Shown: positions 8,140-19,059 of the stretch, piece by piece
Numbering within the stretch: the first letter of the stretch is position 1
Layout of the letters: each line of letters begins with the position of its first letter
Source of the DNA: Rhizobium nepotum 39/7
GTDB taxonomy: Bacteria; Pseudomonadota; Alphaproteobacteria; Rhizobiales; Rhizobiaceae
Direction: 5' to 3'
NCBI RefSeq assembly: GCF_000949865.1
Contig: NZ_JWJH01000004.1
Span: 1 to 64,000, forward strand
DNA length: 64,000 bases
Notes under the pieces: generated by a model
What the model saw: the letters and a program-made list of their open reading frames with translations, nothing else
Database searches by the model: none
What the model was told of the DNA's origin: nothing
Program-made: the position numbers and the translations under genes

Positions 8140-8538
8140 ATGGGGCTGATCGTCTATTATTCCAGCCGGTCTGAAAACACTCATCGCTTCCTTCAAAAAC
8201 TTGGACGACGGGTGCTTCGCCTGCCGCTTGGCACCGAGGAGGACGTGCCGCACGTCTCGGAGCCCTATGTGCTCGTCACCCCAACCTATGGCGGGGGCGG
8301 CACAAAAGGTGCGGTACCGAAGCCGGTCATCCGGTTTTTGAACGAGCCCTCGAACCGAAATCTCATTCGCGGCGTCATCGCGGCGGGAAATACGAATTTT
8401 GGCGCAGCTTTCGCATCTGCCGGAGATATCGTGTCGCGTAAATGCGCGGTGCCGTTTCTCTATCGCTTCGAGCTTCTCGGCACGGAGGAAGATGTCGCCA
8501 ACGTCAACCATGGATTGGAACGATTTTGGACACGCTGA
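8140..8538 (+). CDS. nrdI: Flavodoxin-like NrdI, activator of the NrdF metallocofactor
   Basis: A 132-aa flavoprotein beginning [17 protein letters not shown], with the TPTYGGG FMN-binding loop typical of NrdI. It supplies the oxidant for assembly of the dimanganese-tyrosyl radical cofactor of NrdF. It is preceded by GAGGAGG. Its 3' end overlaps the proposed nrdE start by 13 bases. Confidence 0.94.
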   Translation: MGLIVYYSSRSENTHRFLQKLGRRVLRLPLGTEEDVPHVSEPYVLVTPTYGGGGTKGAVPKPVIRFLNEPSNRNLIRGVIAAGNTNFGAAFASAGDIVSRKCAVPFLYRFELLGTEEDVANVNHGLERFWTR

Positions 8539-10715
8539 CCTCGAATGCCGCGCTTAACAAGGATGTCAAACAGCAGGCATCCGCCCCCCATAAATCCCTG
8601 GACGTGGGCGTGGACTATCACGCGCTGAACGCGATGCTGAACCTCTATGACGCTGAGGGGAAAATCCAGCTCGACAAGGACCGCCTTGCCGCGCGGCAAT
8701 ATTTCCTCCAGCACGTCAACCAGAATACCGTCTTTTTCCATAACCTTCGCGAAAAGCTCGATTATCTGGTGACCGAGGGATATTACGAGCGCGACGTTCT
8801 GGATCAGTATTCCTTTAATTTCGTCCGCGACCTTTACGATGAGGCCTATGCCAGAAAGTTTCGCTTTCCGACCTTTCTCGGCGCCTTCAAATATTACACC
8901 TCCTATACGCTGAAGACTTTCGACGGAAAGCGCTATCTGGAGCGTTACGAGGACCGCGTCTGCATGGTGGCGCTGGCTCTGGCGCGTGGCGATGAGCAGC
9001 TTGCCCGCGATCTGGTCGATGAGATCATCTCCGGCCGCTTCCAGCCGGCAACCCCCACATTTCTCAACGCGGGCAAAAAGAGCCGCGGTGAACTGGTCTC
9101 GTGTTTTCTGCTGCGCGTGGAAGACAATATGGAAAGCATCGGCCGGTCCATCAATTCGGCCTTGCAGCTTTCCAAGCGCGGCGGCGGCGTAGCGTTGTCG
9201 CTGACCAATATTCGTGAAGCAGGCGCACCGATCAAGCATATCGAAAACCAGTCTTCCGGCGTCATCCCTGTCATGAAGCTGTTGGAAGACAGCTTTTCCT
9301 ATGCCAACCAGCTTGGCGCGCGCCAAGGTGCTGGCGCGGTCTATCTGCATGCCCACCATCCGGATATCATGCGTTTCCTCGATACGAAGCGGGAAAACGC
9401 CGACGAAAAAATCCGCATCAAGACCCTGTCGCTTGGCGTGGTGATCCCGGATATCACCTTCGAACTCGCCAGGAACAACGAGGATATGTACCTGTTTTCG
9501 CCCTATGATGTGGAGCGGGTCTATGGCGTGCCGCTTACCGAGATTTCGGTCAGCGAAAAATATCAGGAAATGGTCGCCGACAGCCGCATTCGCAAGAAGA
9601 AGATGAAGGCGCGCGAGTTCTTTCAGGTGATCGCCGAAATCCAGTTCGAAAGCGGTTATCCCTACATCATGTTCGAAGATACGGTGAACCGCGCCAATCC
9701 GATCGCCGGCCGTATCAGCATGAGCAATCTCTGCTCGGAAATCCTGCAGGTCAGCGAGGCGAGCGAGTTCAATGCCGATCTCTCCTACAGCCATATGGGC
9801 AAGGATATTTCCTGCAATCTTGGCTCGCTCAATATCGCCTCGGCGATGGATTCGGCCGATTTTGGCAAGACGATCGAAACATCCATCCGGGCGCTGACGG
9901 CGGTTTCGGATATGAGCCACATCTCCTCGGTTCCGTCAGTGGAAAAGGGCAATGACGCCAGCCACGCCATCGGCCTTGGCCAGATGAACCTGCACGGCTA
10001 TCTGGCGCGCGAGCGGATTTTCTACGGTTCCGAAGAAGGCATCGATTTCACCAATATCTATTTCTACACGGTGACCTATCACGCCATCCGCGCCAGCAAC
10101 CGCCTTGCCGCAGAGAGGGGCCAGAGCTTCAAGGGCTTTGAAAACTCCAAATACGCCTCGGGCGAATATTTCGACAAATATACCGACCGCGAATGGCTGC
10201 CCGCGACAGAGAAGGTCCGCGACCTGTTCGAAAAAGCCGGCATTTCCATTCCGACGCAGGAGGACTGGAAGGCGTTGAAGCAGGCCGTCATGACATCGGG
10301 TCTCTATAACCAGAACCTTCAGGCCGTTCCGCCGACCGGCTCGATCTCCTATATCAACCATTCGACCTCCTCGATCCATCCGATCGTCTCGAAGATCGAA
10401 ATCCGCAAGGAAGGCAAGATCGGCCGTGTTTATTACCCGGCTTCCTATCTTTCGAACGACAATCTCGAATATTATCAGGACGCCTACGAAATCGGCCCGG
10501 AAAAGATCATCGATACCTATGCGGCGGCCACCCAGCATGTCGATCAGGGCCTGTCGCTGACGCTGTTCTTCCGCGATACGGCAACGACACGCGATATCAA
10601 CCGGGCGCAGATCTACGCCTGGAAGAAGGGCATCAAGACAATCTATTACATTCGTTTGCGCCAGATGGCGCTGGAAGGCACGCAGGTTCAGGGCTGCGTC
10701 TCCTGCGCGCTCTGA
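8526..10715 (+). CDS. nrdE: Class Ib ribonucleoside-diphosphate reductase, alpha subunit
   Basis: The catalytic subunit that reduces ribonucleoside diphosphates to deoxyribonucleotides. It has the family block [13 protein letters not shown] near the N-terminus, the active-site segment [15 protein letters not shown] and the C-terminal redox pair CVSC just before the end. The family start is close to the DYHALNAM block, and no ATG lies close before it in frame. I chose TTG at 8526, inside the nrdI end (729 aa, against about 714 in E. coli). The exact start is uncertain; the identity is not. Confidence 0.93.
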   Translation: MDTLTSNAALNKDVKQQASAPHKSLDVGVDYHALNAMLNLYDAEGKIQLDKDRLAARQYFLQHVNQNTVFFHNLREKLDYLVTEGYYERDVLDQYSFNFVRDLYDEAYARKFRFPTFLGAFKYYTSYTLKTFDGKRYLERYEDRVCMVALALARGDEQLARDLVDEIISGRFQPATPTFLNAGKKSRGELVSCFLLRVEDNMESIGRSINSALQLSKRGGGVALSLTNIREAGAPIKHIENQSSGVIPVMKLLEDSFSYANQLGARQGAGAVYLHAHHPDIMRFLDTKRENADEKIRIKTLSLGVVIPDITFELARNNEDMYLFSPYDVERVYGVPLTEISVSEKYQEMVADSRIRKKKMKAREFFQVIAEIQFESGYPYIMFEDTVNRANPIAGRISMSNLCSEILQVSEASEFNADLSYSHMGKDISCNLGSLNIASAMDSADFGKTIETSIRALTAVSDMSHISSVPSVEKGNDASHAIGLGQMNLHGYLARERIFYGSEEGIDFTNIYFYTVTYHAIRASNRLAAERGQSFKGFENSKYASGEYFDKYTDREWLPATEKVRDLFEKAGISIPTQEDWKALKQAVMTSGLYNQNLQAVPPTGSISYINHSTSSIHPIVSKIEIRKEGKIGRVYYPASYLSNDNLEYYQDAYEIGPEKIIDTYAAATQHVDQGLSLTLFFRDTATTRDINRAQIYAWKKGIKTIYYIRLRQMALEGTQVQGCVSCAL

Positions 10716-11705
<990 letters not shown>

Positions 11706-11782
11706 AGTCGGACGCGCGTCTCTTTGTTTTTACGCATATTCCGGACGTAAAACCGCTGCGCACTTTTATTGAAAATGCTTGA

Positions 11783-11808
11783 GAACCCGCAAAAACTATC
11801 GCGGGTTC
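11783..11808 (-). terminator. Weak hairpin at the convergent nrdF / lipoprotein ends
   Basis: GAACCCGC (11783-11790) pairs with GCGGGTTC (11801-11808) and overlaps the stop codon of the minus-strand lipoprotein gene. There is no clean T-run on either strand. It may be a processing signal instead of a terminator. Confidence 0.3.
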
Positions 11809-12899
11809 ACCACCTGGCTCGCAAGGCGGAAGGGGCTGGATACGGTTGCCCCGATCGCATCGAAAACGAAGGCTCCCGCACTGTTGATGCCGCTTCCGCG
11901 CCTGCTTGCCTCAAGTTGCGGAACCATGGAGGCCAGTGCGGCATAGCGGTCGTGATTGAGCGGGTCCGACGCCTCCAGATTGGAGATGTCGACGAATTGC
12001 ACGCCTTCTTTCAGGGCGGCTTCCTGCACCTGATGGTCGGTGACATCCAGCGCGCCGATGCGGGTAACATCCGCGCCCAGTATGGAAGATGCTTTCAGGG
12101 CGCGGTCGTCCTTGGATACCAGAACGGTGAGCGGCGGGTTGAGCCGCCCGACCACCTCGATCTGCTTGCGGAACACATCGGCATCGATATCCGGCGCGGC
12201 CAGCACCACCTGGAGCTTGGCGATCACGTCGCTCCGACCTTCGAAGCGCAATTGCCGCAGCGCCTCCATCACCAGCCAGCCGCCCATGCTGTGGCCGAAG
12301 ACGATGATGCTTTTACGTGGCGTCTGCCGGGTAAGGTCGGTCAGTACCGCGGCGAGCGCGTCACGCGAATAGGTCGCAGATTCCTTGTCGGCCACGTAAC
12401 CGGTGAGGTTGGCCTGCGACGGCCAGGAAAAGACCAGCGGCACGCCGTCAATATTGGCATCGGCGGCCATTTGTGCCGCGCGGAACAGGGCTTCCTGATA
12501 GCTGTAATTATAGCCATGCACAAAAAGGGCGATCTGCTTGCCGGATCGCGTGACATCTCCAAGATCGGCGTTGAAGCGCGCTTTCGTCAACATGTCGGCC
12601 TTGGTGACGACAAAATCCCTTTTCGGGTCCGGCTTGCCCTGGGACCATTCGACTTTCCCGCTTTTATGGTTGGGCGGAATGGAGACGTCGAAGCGTGCGT
12701 AATTCGGCTCGGTCGCCCGCTCGGTGCCGAACCCCTTTTTCGCTTCCTTGTTTTTTTCCCGCGTGCTCGCCACATACGCGGTCACGATTTTAGTATCGCT
12801 GGTCTTGGTGTTTATTGCCTGCAGTACGTCCGCTCCCGGCCTACCCGCGCAGGATGAAAGGAGGCCAAAAGCGAGAAGGAGCGAAAAAATCAGGCGCAT
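11796..12899 (-). CDS. Alpha/beta hydrolase lipoprotein (DUF900-like)
   Basis: A 367-aa predicted lipoprotein: a short hydrophobic leader with a lipobox ending at Cys17 (LLSSC), then an alpha/beta hydrolase domain with FVHGYNYSY and the nucleophile elbow GHSMGG (about 202-207, Ser204). It resembles the DUF900 esterase/lipase family. The substrate is unknown; it is probably anchored to a cell-envelope membrane. ATG 12899 gives the best lipoprotein signal, though an alternative ATG lies 33 bp upstream at 12932. It is divergent from recF. Confidence 0.75.
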   Translation of the reverse strand: MRLIFSLLLAFGLLSSCAGRPGADVLQAINTKTSDTKIVTAYVASTREKNKEAKKGFGTERATEPNYARFDVSIPPNHKSGKVEWSQGKPDPKRDFVVTKADMLTKARFNADLGDVTRSGKQIALFVHGYNYSYQEALFRAAQMAADANIDGVPLVFSWPSQANLTGYVADKESATYSRDALAAVLTDLTRQTPRKSIIVFGHSMGGWLVMEALRQLRFEGRSDVIAKLQVVLAAPDIDADVFRKQIEVVGRLNPPLTVLVSKDDRALKASSILGADVTRIGALDVTDHQVQEAALKEGVQFVDISNLEASDPLNHDRYAALASMVPQLEASRRGSGINSAGAFVFDAIGATVSSPFRLASQVVNPR

Positions 12900-13054
12900 G
12901 AATGGGGGCCACCGTTGCGAGGAACGGCTCATAAATAACCGGACACTAAAAAAGTTGCTACTGGAGAATGGATTGCGCCACTCTGGCGCATCTTCGATGC
13001 AGACGGGGCCTTCCCCACCTTGCCATCCATCCATCTTCGTTTTAGGCCGTAAAG

Positions 13055-14182
13055 ATGACGAATAAGGTGTCGCTTTTACGGCTGAAACTTACGGACTTCC
13101 GCAACTATGCGGCGGCGGCGCTTACGCTCGATGACCGCCATGTGGTGCTGACGGGCGATAACGGTTCCGGCAAGACCAATCTCCTGGAGGCCGTTTCCTT
13201 TCTTTCGCCCGGAAGAGGCCTGCGCCGTGCCACCCTGTCCGATGTGACGCGGGTAGGGGCGGAGGCTGCCGGGTTCTCGATTTTTGCCGATGTTGACGGC
13301 ATGGATGGTGAAGTCGCCATCGGCACCGGGATCGAAGGTGATGGCGAAGTGGTGTCGCGCCGCCTGAGGCTGAACGGGACTTCGGTGAAGTCGGTCGATG
13401 AATTGACGGATCATCTGCGGGTGCTGTGGTTGACGCCCGCCATGGACGGCCTTTTTACCGGTTCGTCTTCGGATCGCCGGCGTTTCCTCGATCGGCTGGT
13501 GCTGTCGCTCGATCCCGCCCACGGGCGGCGGGCAAGTGACTTCGATAAGGCCATGCGCGGCCGCAACCGCCTGCTTTCGGAAGGCCGCTTCGATCCGGTC
13601 TGGCTGGACGGCATCGAAAAGCAGATGGCGGAACTCGGCATCTCCATGGCGGTCGCCCGTTATGAAATGCTCGGCCTTTTGAAGAGCCTCATCGAAGGGC
13701 GAGCCGGCAATGCGGCCTTCCCGTCGGCAGCGCTTTCGCTTTCGGGTTTCATGGACGACGTGCTCAACCGGCCCGCCGTGGATCTGGAAGATGAGTACAG
13801 GCTTATGTTGCGCGAGGGCCGATATCGTGACGCTGCGGCGGGCCGCACGCTCGATGGGCCGCACCGCGTCGATCTCTTCGTGCGCCATGCGGAAAAGAAC
13901 ATGGAGGCTGAGCGTTGTTCCACCGGGGAGCAGAAGGCGCTTCTGGTGGGGCTGGTGCTTGCCCATGCGCAACTCACCGCCAATATGACCGGCCATGCGC
14001 CGGTTCTGCTGCTGGACGAGATTGCTGCCCATCTGGATGAGGGAAGGCGTGCCGCCCTGTTCGATCTCATTCACGCGCTTGGCGGCCAGAGTTTCATGAC
14101 CGGCACGGATGTGGCGATGTTCTCCGCCCTTGGTGACCGGGCGCAATTCTTCAATGTCGCCCATGGGGGCATCACGACATGA
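13055..14182 (+). CDS. recF: DNA replication and repair protein RecF
   Basis: SMC-like ATPase that helps load RecA at gaps with RecO and RecR. In 375 aa it shows Walker A GDNGSGKT (34-41), a CSTGEQKALL-type signature late in the protein and Walker B LLLDEIAAHLDE. Here it lies away from dnaA-dnaN-gyrB and heads a small cluster with moeB and a GNAT gene. Confidence 0.95.
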   Translation: MTNKVSLLRLKLTDFRNYAAAALTLDDRHVVLTGDNGSGKTNLLEAVSFLSPGRGLRRATLSDVTRVGAEAAGFSIFADVDGMDGEVAIGTGIEGDGEVVSRRLRLNGTSVKSVDELTDHLRVLWLTPAMDGLFTGSSSDRRRFLDRLVLSLDPAHGRRASDFDKAMRGRNRLLSEGRFDPVWLDGIEKQMAELGISMAVARYEMLGLLKSLIEGRAGNAAFPSAALSLSGFMDDVLNRPAVDLEDEYRLMLREGRYRDAAAGRTLDGPHRVDLFVRHAEKNMEAERCSTGEQKALLVGLVLAHAQLTANMTGHAPVLLLDEIAAHLDEGRRAALFDLIHALGGQSFMTGTDVAMFSALGDRAQFFNVAHGGITT

Positions 14183-14204
14183 ATGCGAAAAAATGGAGTG
14201 CGAT

Positions 14205-14972
14205 ATGGATCCGTTGAACCCGGAAGAAATAGAACGCTACAAGCGCCACATTCTTTTACCGGAAATCGGCGGTGCCGGGCAGCAGCGGCTGAAAGCGGCG
14301 CGCGTGCTGGTGATCGGGGCTGGTGGTCTCGGTGCGCCGGTCCTTCATTATCTCGCAGCCGCCGGTGTCGGTACGCTTGGCCTGATCGATGACGACGTGG
14401 TCTCCCTGTCCAATCTTCAGCGGCAGGTCATCCACGATACCGGCACGGTCGGTGAATTGAAAACCGCAAGCGCCCGCGCAGCCATCACCCGGCTCAATCC
14501 GCATGTCCGCACGCTCGTTTACGAGGAGCGCTTTTCGCAGGTCTGGGCGCATGACCATCTGCCATCCTTCGATCTCCTTATCGATGGCTCGGACAATTTC
14601 GATACGCGTTATGCCGCAGCCGATGCCGCAGCGGCTGCGAAAAGGCCGTTGGTAACGGGTGCCGTCGGTCGTTTCGATGGTTCCGTAACAGTGTTGAAAC
14701 CCTATGAAGCGGGTGCCGACGGCAAACTGCTGCCGGGGTATCGCGATTTGTTTCCCGAGCCGCCGCCGCAGGGGCTCATCCCGAATTGCGCGGAAACGGG
14801 TATTGTCGGCGCACTGACCGGGGTGATCGGCACCATCATGGCCATGGAGGCGATCAAGGTGATTACCGGTGCCGGTGAGCCGTTGATCGGCCGGCTGCTC
14901 CTATATGATGCCCTGGCGGCCCGTTTCGAAACTATCCGTTACAAGCGGCGTCCCGAGACAAAGAAACCATGA
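14205..14972 (+). CDS. moeB: MoeB/ThiF-family adenylyltransferase
   Basis: A 255-aa E1-like enzyme that adenylates the C-terminal glycine of a sulfur-carrier protein (MoaD or ThiS). It has the nucleotide-binding GAGGLG (38-43), LSNLQRQ and SDNFDTRY motifs. The two CxxC zinc pairs of E. coli MoeB are missing, with only IPNCAETG carrying a cysteine in that region, and no rhodanese domain is present. The start at 14205 follows GGAG. The stop overlaps the next gene by ATGA. Confidence 0.88.
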   Translation: MDPLNPEEIERYKRHILLPEIGGAGQQRLKAARVLVIGAGGLGAPVLHYLAAAGVGTLGLIDDDVVSLSNLQRQVIHDTGTVGELKTASARAAITRLNPHVRTLVYEERFSQVWAHDHLPSFDLLIDGSDNFDTRYAAADAAAAAKRPLVTGAVGRFDGSVTVLKPYEAGADGKLLPGYRDLFPEPPPQGLIPNCAETGIVGALTGVIGTIMAMEAIKVITGAGEPLIGRLLLYDALAARFETIRYKRRPETKKP

Positions 14973-15445
14973 TCGAAATCGCAAAAATTGAAGAGGGATT
15001 TGGTCGCTGGCAGGAGTTGCTTGCGCTCATCATGTCTTCCTTCGCCTATATGGATGGCGTCATCGACCCACCGTCGTCGGCCCATCGCCTGACGCTTGAA
15101 AATCTCGAGGAAAAGGCGAAGGCGGAGATCGCTTTCGTGGCGTTGGACGGCGATGAGATAATGGGCTGCCTGTTTTGCCGGCCGGAACCGCCATCCAGCC
15201 TTTATGTCGGTAAGCTGTGTGTTTCCACAAAATCGCAGGGAAAGGGCATCGGCCGGATGCTTCTGGAAAGAGCCGAAGCATCGGCCCGTGAAATGGCGTT
15301 ACCGGCACTGCGGCTGGAAACACGTATCGAGCTTGTCGGCAATCATGCCAGATTCGCTTCCTGGGGTTTCGTCAGGACCGCTGAAAACGCCCATGCCGGT
15401 TATGACCGTACGACGTCGATCGAAATGACGAAATTTCTGAGTTGA
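14969..15445 (+). CDS. GNAT-family N-acetyltransferase
   Basis: A 158-aa acetyltransferase with acetyl-CoA motif A visible as KSQGKGIGRMLLE. Its ATG overlaps the moeB stop (ATGA), so it is probably co-transcribed with recF-moeB. The acceptor substrate cannot be read from the sequence. Confidence 0.82.
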   Translation: MIEIAKIEEGFGRWQELLALIMSSFAYMDGVIDPPSSAHRLTLENLEEKAKAEIAFVALDGDEIMGCLFCRPEPPSSLYVGKLCVSTKSQGKGIGRMLLERAEASAREMALPALRLETRIELVGNHARFASWGFVRTAENAHAGYDRTTSIEMTKFLS

Positions 15446-15489
15446 GACGGCGGCGCGCCTGATTGCCTGCTCGCAGACGCAGGACGAGC

Positions 15490-16179
15490 CTATCGCAAAA
15501 GGCCGGACTGAAGCATTTCGGAGAGAAAGACAGCTGAAACGCGGTCAAGACCCGTCTGCGGTTGGACTTCGGCCGATCCGACCCGCCAAACGCTTTTATC
15601 CGGCCCGCTGAATAGCTGGATTTCCGTGGCGACCTTGTGCGTGAGCGGGGCCGTTTTCGTGGCGTCCACCATCTGCTTCATAAGTTTCACGGAAGGCATG
15701 CGGCTGGTATCGCCGAGGTCGTTCGCCTTCGCAACAGTCTTCAGCCGCCGGAATGCGGGCCCGACATCCGGCAGGGAGCAGTTCATCTTTATCCGGGTCA
15801 CAAAGAGACCTAGGGGTGATGGCGAACCCGTACGCGCAGGTTCGGCCTGACAACGCGCCCGCTCCGAACTCGCCACCCAGAGCCGCGCGAACTGCTCCGA
15901 CTGTTCTTTGGTGGTTCCCTTTGGAGCATGGCCACCCTTGTTTTTGCGCTGCCATGCGACCGGATTGGCAACCAGATCCATGTCGGTGTATCGCGGGCCG
16001 CCACCCGAAGATCCCCACTCCTTATTCAGGCGAAGCATGCTGCCGCGATCAAAATTCAACCAGGCGCGATAATAGAGTTCCGCAGTCTGCTCGGGTGAAA
16101 GCGAAGCAGCCCGGACTGGCCCATTGATTAGAACGAGCAAAACGGAAATGAGCAGGAAAAGCTTCGTCTGGACTCTCAT
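15490..16179 (-). CDS. Secreted hypothetical protein
   Basis: A 229-aa protein with a clear N-terminal signal peptide (MRVQTKLFLLISVLLVLI, cleavage near VRA-A) followed by a soluble domain with the segment LSPEQTAELYYRAWLNFDRG. I do not recognise the family. It is probably periplasmic. ATG 16179 is chosen because GGAG lies 7 nt upstream; another ATG four codons earlier has none. It is convergent with the GNAT gene. Confidence 0.65.
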   Translation of the reverse strand: MRVQTKLFLLISVLLVLINGPVRAASLSPEQTAELYYRAWLNFDRGSMLRLNKEWGSSGGGPRYTDMDLVANPVAWQRKNKGGHAPKGTTKEQSEQFARLWVASSERARCQAEPARTGSPSPLGLFVTRIKMNCSLPDVGPAFRRLKTVAKANDLGDTSRMPSVKLMKQMVDATKTAPLTHKVATEIQLFSGPDKSVWRVGSAEVQPQTGLDRVSAVFLSEMLQSGLLR

Positions 16180-16228
16180 TGAACTCTCCATCGCATATGA
16201 CGATTAAACGAGGCTTGTCTGAACCGGC

Positions 16229-17233
16229 TCAGCTCCGCCCCGGCAGAACCCGGTTCGGCGGGCGGTGCCCGTCGAAAAGCGTGCGGATGTTGATGATGAC
16301 CTTGTCGCCCATCTCGATACGGCCCTCGATTGTTGCCGAACCCATATGCGGAAGCAGCACGACCTTGCCTTCCCTGGCGAGTTTGATGAGCTTGGGATTG
16401 ACCGCAGGCTCGTTCTCATAAACGTCGAGGCCGGCGCCGGCGATCCTGCCGTCGCGCAGGCACTGGATCATCGCCGCCTCATCGATGATATCGCCACGGG
16501 CCGTGTTGACGATGTAGCTGGTCGGCTGCATCAGCGCCAGCCGCCGCGCGGAGATCAGGTGATAGGTCGCAGGTGTCGAAGGGCAATTGACGGAAACGAT
16601 ATCCACCCGCGCCAGCATCTGATCGAGACTGTCCCAGTAGGTCGCCTCAAGCTCCGCCTCGGTGGCCGGGTTGACGCGTTTGCGGTTGTGGTAGTGAATG
16701 GAGAGGCCAAAGGCCTTGGCGCGTCGGGCAACCGCCGTTCCGATGCGTCCCATGCCGACAATGCCGATGCGTTTGCCGGAAATGCGCCGCCCCAGCATCC
16801 ATGTCGGCGACCAGCCCAGCCATTCGTCCGCGCCATTGGCGAGCACTCGTGTGCCCTCGATCATGCGGCGCGGCACGGCAAGCGCCAGCGCCATGGTGAT
16901 GTCGGCGGTGTCTTCGGTCAGCACATTGGGGGTGTTGGTAACGGTAATGCCCCGTCGGGCCGCCGCGTCCACATCCACATGGTCTATGCCGTTGGAAAAG
17001 CTAGCGATCAGCTTCAGCTGCGGCCCGGCCTTCTCGATCATGGCGGCGGTGATGCGGTCCGTAACGGTCGGTACCAGAACGTCGACCTGCTGCATGGCAG
17101 CCACAAGCTCTTCCTCGCTGCGTTGCCTGTCGTCGATATTCAATTCGGCATCGAAGAGTTCCCGCATTCTGGTTTCGACGACGTCAGGCAATTTGCGGGT
17201 GATATAGACTGTCGGTCTCTTCTTGTGGGTCAT
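16229..17233 (-). CDS. D-isomer-specific 2-hydroxyacid dehydrogenase (glyoxylate reductase-like)
   Basis: NAD(P)-dependent reductase of 2-oxoacids, 334 aa. It has the Rossmann motif GMGRIG (160-165) and the catalytic triad Arg246 (NTARGDIID), Glu275 and His296 (LPHMGSAT). The sequence is closest in look to glyoxylate/hydroxypyruvate reductases. It is monocistronic, with about 175 bp of divergent spacer to the SH3 gene. Confidence 0.88.
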   Translation of the reverse strand: MTHKKRPTVYITRKLPDVVETRMRELFDAELNIDDRQRSEEELVAAMQQVDVLVPTVTDRITAAMIEKAGPQLKLIASFSNGIDHVDVDAAARRGITVTNTPNVLTEDTADITMALALAVPRRMIEGTRVLANGADEWLGWSPTWMLGRRISGKRIGIVGMGRIGTAVARRAKAFGLSIHYHNRKRVNPATEAELEATYWDSLDQMLARVDIVSVNCPSTPATYHLISARRLALMQPTSYIVNTARGDIIDEAAMIQCLRDGRIAGAGLDVYENEPAVNPKLIKLAREGKVVLLPHMGSATIEGRIEMGDKVIINIRTLFDGHRPPNRVLPGRS

Positions 17234-17408
17234 CGTTTGCCGCTGCCTTGTTCAGAAGTCATTAACCAGAAAGAGCGATAATTTCTTTCAATCAGGGCGT
17301 TTCTACCAGACCCACCGGCGAAGACAAATAAAACTCGCTGAAGCTTGAGGCGTGTGGAAATGAGCCTCCTCGAATATCATCCGGTTTGCAGAAGGCAGGA
17401 AACGGAAA

Positions 17409-17948
17409 ATGGGCATGCGCAGTGTGGTTTCTATGGTTTGCATTGCATTGTCTTTGGGCCTCCCTGGCGTGGCGAACGAAGCCATGGCGCAGGGCGCTGC
17501 GAAGGGCGCAAGCGGCTTGCCCTTGCCCCGTTTTGTCAGTCTGAAATCCAAGCGCGTCAACATGCGCATCGGACCCAGCACGGATTATGCCGTATCCTGG
17601 ATGTATATGAAATCCGGAATGCCGGTCGAAATCATTCAGGAATACGAAAACTGGCGTCGCATCCGCGATGCCGACGGCACGGAAGGCTGGGTCAATCAGG
17701 CGCTGCTCTCCGGCGAGCGCACGGCCGTCGCAGCCCCCTGGATGCGTGGCAAGGGCAAGGATGTTTACGTCAACATGCGCCGCGACGCGCAGTCGGGCGC
17801 CTCCGTCACTGCGCGGCTGGAGCCGGGCGTCGTCTTCAGGATCGGCGAATGCAACGGCGACTGGTGTCGCGCCGAGGCCGGTCAGGCCTCAGGCTGGGTA
17901 TCGCAGGGCGAAATCTGGGGCGCTTACCCCGGCGAGGCCTTTAAATAA
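17409..17948 (+). CDS. Secreted protein with two bacterial SH3-like domains
   Basis: A 179-aa protein: signal peptide (MGMRSVVSMVCIALSLGLPGV, cleavage near AMA-Q) and two SH3-type repeats, the first with VNMRIGPSTDYAVSW and GTEGWVNQALL, the second with VYVNMRRDAQSGASV and ASGWVSQGEIW. Such domains commonly bind peptidoglycan or envelope partners. Its last 8 bases overlap the end of the convergent PfkB kinase gene. Confidence 0.82.
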   Translation: MGMRSVVSMVCIALSLGLPGVANEAMAQGAAKGASGLPLPRFVSLKSKRVNMRIGPSTDYAVSWMYMKSGMPVEIIQEYENWRRIRDADGTEGWVNQALLSGERTAVAAPWMRGKGKDVYVNMRRDAQSGASVTARLEPGVVFRIGECNGDWCRAEAGQASGWVSQGEIWGAYPGEAFK

Positions 17949-18933
17949 GGCCGTGTTTCTCGCCCAGCGCCTTCAGGGATGACATCGGGCGCGGCCCGAC
18001 CTGCTGAATGACGGCCGCGGCAGCAAGGCAGCCGAGTTTGCCGCAATCTTCCAGAGACCGGTCCTGCGTGTAACCGAACAGGAAGCCGGCGGCGAAAAGA
18101 TCGCCTGCACCGGTTGTGTCAACCACGTCATATACCGGATAGGCGTCTACCTTCACGCGTTCGGTGCCGCGCAGAATAACGGCGCCTTCTTCGCTCATCG
18201 TCACCGCTGCGATCTTGCAATCGGCTGCGATTTTCGTCAGCGCCAGCTCGAAATCGTCGGTTTCGTAGAGCGAAAGAGCTTCCTGCTTGTTGGCGAAAAC
18301 GATGTCCACCGTGCCGGAGCGCATCAGGTCGAGGAATTCTTCGCGGTAGCGATCGACGCAGAAGCTGTCGGAAAGCGTCATGGAGACTTCGCGACCGTTT
18401 TCATGCGCAATGCGGGCGCATTCGCGAATAGCGTCCTTGGCGCGCGGCGGATCCCATAGATAACCTTCGAAATAGGTGACTTTCGTTTCCGCCACCACAT
18501 TCTCTTCGACGTCTTCCGGACCGAGATCGACGCAGGCGCCGAGGTAGGTGTTCATCGAGCGTTCGCCGTCTTCCGTGACGAAGATCATCGAACGGGCGGT
18601 CGGCGGAAATGTGCCTTCCGGCTTGGTTTCGAAATAGACGCCCTGCGCGCGGATATCGTGCTGGAAGATTTCTCCGAGCTGGTCTTCCGCCACCTTGCCG
18701 AAATAAGCGGCCCTGCCGCCGAAATTCGCCACGCCTGCGGCCGTGTTGCCCGCACTTCCACCGGAAGCTTCGAGAGCCGGTCCCATCAGCGAATAAAGCA
18801 GTTCGGCTCGCTCCGCGTCGATGAGGTTCATTGCGCCTTTGGTAATGGCATTGTCATTCAAAAACTGATCATCACAGCGGGAAATGATGTCGACGATGGC
18901 ATTGCCGACAGTCAATACGTCGAATTTCGTCAT
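17941..18933 (-). CDS. PfkB-family carbohydrate/nucleoside kinase, adenosine-kinase-like
   Basis: A 330-aa PfkB kinase with GGSAGNTAAG (58-67) and the anion-hole/catalytic DTTGAGDLFAAGF (Asp278 as base). The length and N-terminal FDVLTVGNAIVDII agree with rhizobial proteins annotated as adenosine kinase (adenosine to AMP). The substrate is inferred from resemblance, not shown. It overlaps the SH3 gene tail to tail. Confidence 0.85.
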   Translation of the reverse strand: MTKFDVLTVGNAIVDIISRCDDQFLNDNAITKGAMNLIDAERAELLYSLMGPALEASGGSAGNTAAGVANFGGRAAYFGKVAEDQLGEIFQHDIRAQGVYFETKPEGTFPPTARSMIFVTEDGERSMNTYLGACVDLGPEDVEENVVAETKVTYFEGYLWDPPRAKDAIRECARIAHENGREVSMTLSDSFCVDRYREEFLDLMRSGTVDIVFANKQEALSLYETDDFELALTKIAADCKIAAVTMSEEGAVILRGTERVKVDAYPVYDVVDTTGAGDLFAAGFLFGYTQDRSLEDCGKLGCLAAAAVIQQVGPRPMSSLKALGEKHGLI

Positions 18934-19059
18934 AGGCCCTATCCGGTTTGCAGGGATACATATTTTCGAACGGTCTTAAACATTTCTGGCGGCAAGAAAA
19001 GCCCATAGGAGAAATATGCGGTTCTCCAGGAGCGCGCGAGATGCGTCATTTGCCTGTAA

